From NCBI GenBank assembly GCA_943737045.1, contig CALSFV010000217.1, positions 682,001 to 746,000 on the forward strand: a DNA stretch of 64,000 nucleotides. Direction: 5' to 3'. Shown piece by piece: positions 56,074 to 64,000 of this stretch. Position 1 is the first letter of the stretch. The number at the start of each line of letters is the position of its first letter. The notes under the pieces were generated by a model. That model saw only the letters and a program-made list of their open reading frames with translations. It ran no database searches and was not told the DNA's origin. This DNA is from Parapristionchus giblindavisi. Taxonomy: Eukaryota > Nematoda > Chromadorea > Rhabditida > Diplogasteridae. A program made the translations under genes and the position numbers.

Positions 56074-59000
56074 TCACCATTTTGATCCTCCTCCTACTCC
56101 TCCTCCTCCACCGCGTCCTTGATTACGGTATCCACCTAGAATTAAATTATTAATATTAATACATGTACACGTATCTTTTTGCATTCACTTTAAATGTAAA
56201 CCTTTTATAAACATATATAGGTTAGCTAAAAATGTGCCCTACATCCACTTCTCACTATATATATATATATATTTATTTATTCACATTTAGCGAACAAATG
56301 ATGTGATACAAATAAATGAACAAGTGAAGAAAATAAGGAATGGAATGAAATAGTGCTTATGGATTTAGCCTAGAATCTCTCATTTATTAGTAATCGTATT
56401 GTACCTTTATGGAATTCTTTCGAAAATAGTATTGTAAGTCAACCCAACCCAATCATGTTTTGTTCTTTCGTACGAAAAATGTCGCCGTGATCAAGTAATT
56501 GAGAAAAAAAATCAAGTAAGAAATGATAAAATATTATTATTATTATTACGTCTACGTCTAGACACTATCAAGCGTTGCCTGGTGTCGTACAATCATTGGT
56601 ACATTCATCTCGAAACATTTACCCACTTCTAAAGCGTTGTTGCCTTTACTTGACGGCCATACGCCCCCCACCCTCCTGATTGTCAATAAGGGTACGGGCA
56701 CGGTAAAAAGTTACTGCAGGTTACAGTAGTCAACCATTATTGATCGATGGTCACGGCAACTTCTTACCGTACACTGTACTCTGATATTTCAAAAGTGTGC
56801 ATATCATTTTCACTTGACGTAGACTGTTAAGTCAACTTCAAGTGAAAACATAGGTCGAAAAGTATGTTACAAAGTACCTAGCCTGACCGGATTTAGAGTC
56901 AAAATTGCACATAAAATCGAAAAACCTGACCGGATTTTGAGCCAAAATTTCACAAAAATCGAAAATCCTGACCGGATTTTGAGCCAAATTTGCCAAAAAT
57001 CGAAAAAACCTGACCGGATTTTGAAAACCGATAACCTAGCTATTCGACCTATGAGTGAAAATGACAAGTAGTATGTAGTGGCACTGTCATACCCCCATCA
57101 GTGATGTCTATCAATATCGCAGACCCTTCAAATGCGTGTGGGTACCCCGGTTTTGAGACAAAACGCGTCTGGGTCTCTCTAAAATTTATGCTACAATTTT
57201 GCGGGTGGGTACACATAAAAGGCAAATTTTTGCGGGTGGGTCTATCCCAAGGGATATCCAGAGACCATGTCTGTACCCCATCCAGTTTACACTACCGAGT
57301 GTACTCTGTACCAAACACATTGCACCAACCTCGATCGAATCCTCCTCCTCCTCCTCGTCCTCCACGATATCCCCCTCTATCACCGAAGTTACCGTAACCT
57401 CCTCCTCTTCCTCTATCTCCTCCACCGTAACCTCCTCCTCTTCCTCTACCATTATCATGTCCTCCTCTTCCACCGTATCCCCCTCCTCCTCCTCCTCCAC
57501 CTCCAAATCCTATTCCCGGCTCAACCTGAGCTTTACGTGCTGGCACGCTGCCAAAGAGACTCTTCGGCACCTGAACATTATCATGATTTTATTTGAGCTA
57601 AAATAAAGTTACAAACGAAATTCACAGTTTATTGCTTTATCATGCACAGCGCTTCAAGATTGGACAATTGTCGAACGAGGTTTAGAGCGCATTCTTTTCA
57701 AAAACGTCTTCACCACCACCATTCGGGAAGGTGCTGTGTCGTAAGTCACTTTCGCAATACATACCGTATACTCCTAATATTTTAAAACTATTCTATAGCT
57801 CACCTCGTCGTTCCTGGTTCCTGCAGCGGGTGGCGAACGCGAACCACGAGCTCCACGAGATCCAGAGCGGGAGCCCGAGCGTGACCGGGAGCGAGATGGA
57901 GAGCGACGTGGAGCTCTGTTGGGCCGAGCGCGTTCCGACTTCGCGCCACCTCCATAGCGGGCTGGAGGCGATCTGGAGCGACTCTTGGCAGCACTGTAAC
58001 GGGCGGGAGGAGATCTGGAACTCCTTGAGCTCCTGGAGCGCGATCTTGATCGACGCTCACGAAGCGGAGACGGCGTACGCCGTTCACGTCGGCGATCACG
58101 CACTGGAGAGCGACGGCGGTCACGTCTCACCGGTGAACGCGAACGAGAGCGGGAGCGAGATCGAGAGCGGTTACGGTAAGAAGAATCGTCACGAGCACGC
58201 TATAATGATAAAAACTAACAAATGCATATTAAGCCTAGATTTGCCGCAATTCATTAAAGGAACAGTCGTCCCTCCACTTTTCAGCATTTGAATTCCCGCC
58301 AGTGTTCCCCGACGACGCGATAACTCTGCCAAAGATATAGGAAATAATGTGCAAAAACCACTTTTTTCCGTAATTTTTCGCATACAAAATGAGTCTTTTA
58401 CAGTGTGTTTCGATGGTATGAAAATGTATGGTGAACGATAGGGTTGCCGTTGCGTAGGCGTAGTCGAATTTACCGCGCCCTCTTTCCATCTCTTGCCCCT
58501 CTCTCGGCATTTCCCGCACGACAGATTAGTGACAGCCGGAGGGTGCGTAGTCCCCGCACCTTTGCGGGGACTACGCACACTTTCTCGCCTCTCCCTGACT
58601 ATCCCTACTCTCTCTTCGCTCAACCCGACTCGCCCCCATTGAGGCACGTTTGAAGACATATCCAACTCCCCTCTCATCTGAGAGCTTGGCAGTCAACAGC
58701 AAAGTTGTAGCTCACATCGATCCAGTTCTGATTATTTTTTGGAAGAGTCGATTCGATCAAAACAAACGAAATTACATTCGTTCTACGGTTTCACATGGAA
58801 ATCGAATCAATTACCGTTGAAATAAGTGTTGGTGTGGACAAAAAATCCACACTAAAAACACTTATATAATAAATACTGCATCAAGACCGTGAAAAATGAA
58901 AACAATATAACAGTCTCGGACACCGGGACATCGTATATTTATGGTATGCGAATTTTTATTGATCTGTCATAGATAATCTCACAACCAGCAGAGCGACAAG

Positions 59001-62000
59001 AGTGGAAGAGCGGACCATGAGAGGTTAACAATGTCCCTCTCGAGACATTGAATCATTGAAATGAAAAAAGATGGAATGACAGGAACTCAACATAATAAAT
59101 ATTCAAGGGGAAATCTGATTCCTATGATCATTGAGAGAAATTCAAATGTCCACACCAACACTTATTTCAACGGTAATTGTTTCGATTTCCATCTGAAACC
59201 GTAGAACGAATGTAATTTCGTTTGTTTTGATCGAATCGACTCTTCCAAAAAATAATCAGAACTGGATCGATGTGAGCTACAACTTTGCTGTTAACTGATA
59301 AGCTCTCAGATAAGAGGGGAGTTAGATATGTCTTCAAACGTGCCTCAATGGGGGCGAGTCGGGTTGAGCGAAGAGAGAGTAGGGATAGTCAGGGAGAGGC
59401 GAGAAAGTGTGCGTAGTCCCCGCAAAGGTGCGGGGACTACGCATTCTCTCGCAGTGATAGGTCAAACTACGAATTTAGGAAGGGAGAGAGTGTCTCTCAC
59501 GGGCGATTGCTAGAGAGAAGGGAAGGGATGGCAATTGGGTGCGTAGAATTCGCCCCCGTTCCTGCAACCCTAGTGAACGAGCACCCACCCCATCATACAT
59601 TGCCGTACCCTCGCAGTGCGAGGGTTGACCCACTATATAAGGACCATTTTAGGCGGCTTGATAAAAAAGGAAGCAAAAAATGACGATTTTTAAGCGAAAA
59701 TAACGAATTTTGTGAATCAACCCACCCTATTTCGAGAATTGACCCACAATATAAATATAGACGGCGAGGGTACCGAAAATGTATGCACCCCATATCTCAA
59801 AGATGATAGTACCTTCTGCACGCCACGACTGTTGTTGCTGTCGTACGACTGTGATGGAGAATCATCAATGGGGCGCTGAAAACAAGGGGAAATAACTCAT
59901 TTATCCATTGATCATTCCATCTAGATACTGTAGTCTATGCGCTACATGTAGATATGAATAGGATATAATGTGCAAGTTTGCATGCACACTAAAGTCAAAA
60001 TTGTAAGATGTGAACTTTATCATACAAAATGAGTGTGCTTCACAGTGTTTCATACATATACGCACTCGCATTGTGAACATAGGTTTAAAAGTACGTTACA
60101 AAGTACCGCTTTTTGATGTAAAAATTTGCCAAAATCGAAAAAACCGGACCGCATTTTGAAAACTGATAGATAACCTAGCTATTCGACTTATGATTTTTGA
60201 TTCGACTTATGAACCTAAGGGTGTTAACAGTGCACCACATACCTTGTTGTTGGTGTTCATGCACTTAGTAGAACGATTTGTAGCCATGCTCAGTGGTGAT
60301 GGCTTATTCTTAAAGCAACCATGTTTACTAACGTTGGAAGCCGTGCTGCGTTTTTAACGTGAAACCGTGCTGCATTTCGGGCCCGACAACAGGACCCTTG
60401 TAGTTTGCAATATCTCGAATAGAATTTCCAAAAACAAGTTAATGTATTTTCCGTCCGAAAAATCTTTGTTTTGTGATTAAAAAAAATTATGCTTATTCTT
60501 TCGAATATTTTGCAAAAGCAATAACTTCTTTTGGTAAAATGACAATTGTTCGAATTTCCTACAGTATGTCAAGATTCTATTCGAGAGTTAACACACTACA
60601 TAGACTGGCCCGCCACTAGTGACGGTGTTGCTGCGGAGTCACACAAGGCAAGTGTAACACCGGCACAATACATTTTTGCGAGTTCATTTGCCAAAATGTT
60701 AATTGAATGTGTGGGGTAGCCAACGATGTAATATGATCGTTGGCTTGTGCACAATACTAATATTAAATATTAATATTATTAAATATAATATTAATGAGAA
60801 TTACCCACCTCAACATCTTCATCTCTGTTTGCGAATGCATTCGATGCTCCGATAGAATGATTCCGAATTGAGAATGCCAATTGAGTCTGCAAAATGAATA
60901 TATATTTTTTAAAATCAATAATTAAAGTCAATCAATAATTCGTAAATCTCTTGACTATTACCAGAGAAGGAATGAATCGATTTATATCTTTATTTATTTC
61001 TTTATTCCATCAAATATATATTGCCATAATCACATTAATAACAGAGGAAGAGGGAGACTTTCATTTTTTCCCACCTTTCACCCCATAGGTCGAATGGCTA
61101 GGTTATCAAAATCCGGTCAGGTTTTTTTTCGATTTTTGTGAAATTCTAGCACAAAATCCGGTCAGGTTTTTGTATTGTTGTGAAATTTTGGCTAAAAACC
61201 CGGTCAGGCTTGGTACTTTGCATAGGTGGGCACGCTGGGTGAAAGGCTGTACGCAAACCGGGTACATGCTAGGCAAGGCTGTGCGCATGGCTATTATTTG
61301 CAGATTCGGCTGAGAATTTTTCAATTTTTGTGAAACAAGGCTATGCGCATAGCTCCAATGCGAGGGCAAGGCTGTGCGCAGAAAAAAATCGTTTTGATGC
61401 GCCCATAGGTCGAATAGCTAGGTTATCGGTTTAAAAATGCGGTCAGGTTTTTCGATTTTTAGCAAATTTGGCTCAAAATGCGGTCAGGTTTTTCGATTTT
61501 TGTGATATTTTTGCTCAAAATGCGGTCAGGTTTTTCGATTTTTGGAAAATTTCGGCTCAAAATGCGGTCAGGCTTTGTACTTTGTAACATTCTTTTCGAC
61601 CTATGGATGCGCCCACCTATGGTACTTTGTAACATACTTTTCGACCTATGCTTCACCCCCCATGTCGGCGCCCATGTACGATTCATCGCTATGTGCACTC
61701 ACCATAGGAGGCGCATATCCAGGTGGAGGAGCTCCATATGAAGCAGCTGGTGGTGGTGGAGGTGGTACACCGGCTGGAGCTACGGGTGGACGAGCACCGA
61801 GTGGAGCTACAGGAGGGCGAGCACCGAGTGGAGCTCCAGGTGGAGCAACAATCACTGGAGCTGCGGGTGGTGGAGGGCAATATGATGATGCTGCTCCAGT
61901 AGGTACCTGAACGAACATAGATAGCAATAACAGACTATGATTGTCAAGAGGCGAGCCATACGTAAGAGGCATGGTCGCTAGTAGCGGCACGACCCACCCG

Positions 62001-62542
62001 CTTTTGGCACCCGATCTAGCCGATTTAGTCAAAATTCACTCAAAAATGAAAACAAAAGAAGCGATTAGCTAGTCCCTCCACTTGGCACTGTCCCACCCGA
62101 TTTTAATTGATCAAAAGTAACCAAAAAACAAATAAGAAATAGTAGAGAAAAGAGTTCTTAATTTTAATTCGTTCATTAAAAAAAACATCGTTACGCATCA
62201 TTATGATGTATGATAAATAAATAAATAAATAAATAAATATATTAATTAGTAAATAAGAAATTCACTAACCGTACGCGGAGGCGGGGGCGCTGGAGGTGGA
62301 GGATGAACATATTGATTGGCAGCATTCTGCTGAGCGAAGAATCCAGATGCATTCAAGGCAGAGAGTGCTGCCTGCATCATGACTTGAGCCTGCGGAGGTG
62401 GAGCCTGTGTTGGTGTTGTAGGTGGAGGCTGCGGAGGTGGAGGCAGTGTTCCTGCTCCTCCCACAATGGATCCAGCACCAGAGGCGGTATCGTCCACTTC
62501 ATCAAGTAGCTCTGTCTTCACTCGTACGGTGCTAAAAATGGG

Positions 62543-62608
<66 letters not shown>

Positions 62609-63573
62609 TTATTATAATAATGTAATACCGACCCCTTGGTATCCTTCTTAGATGGTCCTTTAGTAGATGAGTGAGTGGCTGCACTGAAAACAATAATCAT
62701 CATCATACCACATTTAACACGGGATATATCTCCACGCGTAGCACCCTCTAGCTGGCCCATCGCGGGTCCATCCTTGGTTCAACCCAACGGGGCCAGCTAC
62801 GGAGTGAGCTCCTGACTAGACAGAGTGTCACATGGAAACCACATCCAAAGCAAAGGAAGCATGAATATAATATAGCTAGAGCTCTCACGGCTTCGAAGGA
62901 GTCGGCTTCTGAACTGCTGCCGGAGGAGGTACCATGTACTGACGACGCGGATCATCCGTATGCAGCATGGGCGGCGGTTGTACGGGTGCCGGTTGACCAC
63001 TATATAACATAATAATGTGCTGGTGTGCCGAAAATGTATGAATAAATTTACCTGAACACTGAACGACCTCCACCGCCATTATCACGACTTGAAGAGCTTG
63101 ATCTCAGGCGTGGATCGTGCGCATCGCAGTAAGCCGGTGATCTACTCGGAGCCGGAGCCGGCGACCGGCACATTGGAGCAGGAGGCGACCTCGCTCTGGG
63201 GTCCAGATTGGCGGGTCCCGGCGATCTATATCCCGGTCCAGGAGATCGGTATCCCGGTCCAGGAGATCGGTATCCGGGTCCCTGAGATCTGCTTCCTGGT
63301 CCCGGGGATCTCGGGTATCTGGTCCTGAAAGTGAAAAAAAATTAATGGAAAAAAACAGATAATAAATGTTGATGATTCATAGTATACATCAAGGCTTTTC
63401 CACCCAGCACCCAGTGGCAAGATGGGTCCATAGGTCGAATAGCTAGTTTATCGGATTTCAAAATGCGATCAGGTTTTTAAATTTTAGTGAAATTTTGGCT
63501 CAAAATGCGCTCAGGCTTGGTGCTTTGGAACGTACTTTTCGACCTATGGATGGGGCCTTGAAAATGGCGATTT

Positions 63574-63652
<79 letters not shown>

Positions 63653-63827
63653 AAACGTACTCCCATCCATTGTACGGGCTGCGGCCTCCCGGTCCCGGAC
63701 TTCGTGCACCGCCCGGACTTCTGCCACCTCCTCCATACATCGGGGAGCGAATTGAGTCATACACATGACGGCTCGGCTGATGTGCGGGCGTCATGTTGCC
63801 AACGTTGGGCAGCATTCCGTTCTCCAT
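56074..63827 (-). CDS. RS- and RGG-rich disordered nuclear protein
   Basis: Eleven exons join in phase: 63827-63661, 63324-63052, 62999-62889, 62683-62633, 62531-62270, 61906-61703, 60886-60809, 59875-59813, 58199-57804, 57570-57330 and 56135-56074 (1908 nt, 635 aa). The first exon opens with ATG right after a TTCAG acceptor, so this may be the true start at a trans-splice site, or an internal exon with more sequence beyond the window. In order: glycine/proline-rich SPGPGYRSPGPG repeats (about 60-95), DPRLRSSSSSRD and DDPRRQY, an acidic KTELLDEVDD patch (about 206), long proline runs (215-355), an RS domain with many RSRSRS and SPPARY motifs (404-535), and an RGG box (536-635) ending in GGSKW. 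RS plus RGG composition points to RNA binding or splicing factors; DPR motifs recall the tail of Su(s)/ZC3H4-type proteins. No folded RNA-binding domain is seen here. Introns carry five copies of a hAT-like VNTR element. Confidence 0.85.
56849..57053. mobile_element. hAT-like MITE with internal minisatellite (M4), copy 1
   Basis: Tips CATAGGTCGAA and complement, perfect 8-bp duplication AGTGAAAA at 56841-56848 and 57054-57061. The interior has four units of about 42 bp built on CCTGACCGGATTTTGAGCC. It lies in the last intron of the RS/RGG gene. Confidence 0.9.
57100..57329. other. Remainder of the last intron of the RS/RGG gene
   Basis: The string TTTTGCGGGTGGGT occurs twice (near 57197 and 57227). 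No other feature. Confidence 0.4.
58439..59572. mobile_element. hAT-like fold-back element
   Basis: Tips TAGGGTTGC and GCAACCCTA are flanked by a perfect 8-bp duplication GTGAACGA at 58431-58438 and 59573-59580. Long inner arms (58543-58845 and about 59150-59446) are inverted copies, each containing a GTAGTCCCCGCAC/GTGCGGGGACTAC hairpin. No transposase. It fills most of the intron before the RS exon. Confidence 0.85.
60078..60192. mobile_element. hAT-like VNTR MITE (M4), copy 2
   Basis: CATAGGTTTAAAAGTACGTT at the left and ATAACCTAGCTATTCGACTT at the right, with about one and a half internal units; duplication eroded. Confidence 0.7.
60200..60808. other. Intron DNA of the RS/RGG gene
   Basis: No feature beyond AT-rich sequence and a TAATATTAATATTA stretch near 60765. 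Confidence 0.35.
61084..61225. mobile_element. hAT-like VNTR MITE (M4), copy 3, right end altered
   Basis: CATAGGTCGAATGGCTAGGT at the left and three GGTCAGG-centred units; the right terminus deviates from the family. Confidence 0.65.
61404..61605. mobile_element. hAT-like VNTR MITE (M4), copy 4
   Basis: Tips CATAGGTCGAA and TTCGACCTATG, perfect 8-bp duplication GATGCGCC at 61396-61403 and 61606-61613, four internal units. Orientation is opposite to copy 1. A truncated extra tip (CCTATGGTACTTTGTAACAT through CGACCTATG) follows at 61616-61650. Confidence 0.9.
62540..62606. repeat. (AAT)n microsatellite
   Basis: Pure trinucleotide run within a small intron of the RS/RGG gene. Confidence 0.95.
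63429..63548. mobile_element. hAT-like VNTR MITE (M4), copy 5
   Basis: CATAGGTCGAA and TTCGACCTATG tips, near-perfect 8-bp duplication (GATGGGTC and GATGGGGC), two internal units. This is the shortest well-bounded copy. Confidence 0.85.
63577..63650. repeat. (TA)n microsatellite
   Basis: About 37 uninterrupted TA units just beside the donor of the first visible exon of the RS/RGG gene. Frames through it are poly-Tyr-Ile and not coding. Confidence 0.95.

Positions 63828-63831
<4 letters not shown>

Positions 63832-63860
<29 letters not shown>
63832..63860. repeat. (AAT)n microsatellite next to an acceptor
   Basis: Ten trinucleotides immediately upstream (in gene sense) of the TTCAG before the ATG at 63827. 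Confidence 0.9.
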
Positions 63861-64000
63861 CGCTAAAATAGCTCCTTTTTTTCGCTTTTTCTCTATTTCT
63901 TGCCGAAATCAGCAAAAGTGACCCCAATTTTATACGCCAACCAATTTCTAAACTGACCCGTACCCACAATGTATAAAATGTACGCTAGTATGCAATCACA

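Noticed and set aside
57199..57606. Ser-rich and Glu-rich ORFs opposite the RGG exon
   Set aside because: Shadows of glycine codons in the RGG exon; the exon frame alone has matching splice sites and phases.
57731..58291. 186-codon + strand ORF
   Set aside because: Antisense shadow of the RS-domain exon.
61542..61910. 122-codon + strand ORF rich in Gly and Ala
   Set aside because: Antisense shadow of the proline-rich exon 61906-61703.
63495..63827. Overlapping ORFs with Tyr-Ile repeats
   Set aside because: Produced by the (TA)n run; only the minus-strand exon ending at 63661 is supported by splice phase.

Overview
The window reads as nuclear DNA of a nematode, most likely a rhabditid or diplogastrid; the species cannot be fixed from sequence alone. 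Support: AT-rich non-coding DNA, many small introns (about 42-80 nt) with TTTCAG-type acceptors, 3' splice signals directly before start codons that look like trans-splice sites, a nematode-style LINE, and DNA elements with Tc1/mariner, Tc4/Tc5, hAT-like, TTAA-target and TWA-target hallmarks. Genes were rebuilt by joining exons whose splice phases agree. No tRNA, rRNA, CRISPR array or bacterial feature was seen.

Layout. 0-7.4 kb: a 293-bp tandem repeat broken by a Tc4/Tc5-like palindrome, one weak secreted-protein exon (-), a palindrome made of two Tc1-like transposase remnants, and a frameshifted LINE fragment. 7.8-9.2 kb (-): 3' part of a membrane-protein gene. 15.8-18.0 kb (+): six exons of an unrecognised protein ending in paired CxxC motifs. 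20-25.5 kb: a 5'-truncated LINE, about 1 kb of (ATT)n, and two back-to-back fold-back elements, one carrying a nested TTAA insertion. 25.7-31.3 kb and 32.8-41.2 kb (-): two complete tandem TTC38-like genes (471 and 467 aa) with almost the same exon plan. 43.4-45.3 kb (-): a 254-aa helical, probably BAR-like protein. 50.7-54.3 kb (+): a 129-aa secreted peptide with two tandem CS-alpha-beta (defensin-type) domains, split by a 3-kb intron full of nested palindromes. 56.1-63.8 kb (-): a disordered nuclear-type RS/RGG protein (at least 635 aa), convergent with the peptide gene.

There is no operon-like pathway. The common theme is a very high load of palindromic, non-autonomous DNA transposons in introns and spacers. 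The items most worth follow-up are the two-domain defensin-like gene, short introns built almost wholly from a GATCAAA heptamer, a 23-bp minisatellite that copies a 5' splice site, and a hAT-like element whose interior is a variable-number minisatellite and whose clear copies here all lie inside one gene.
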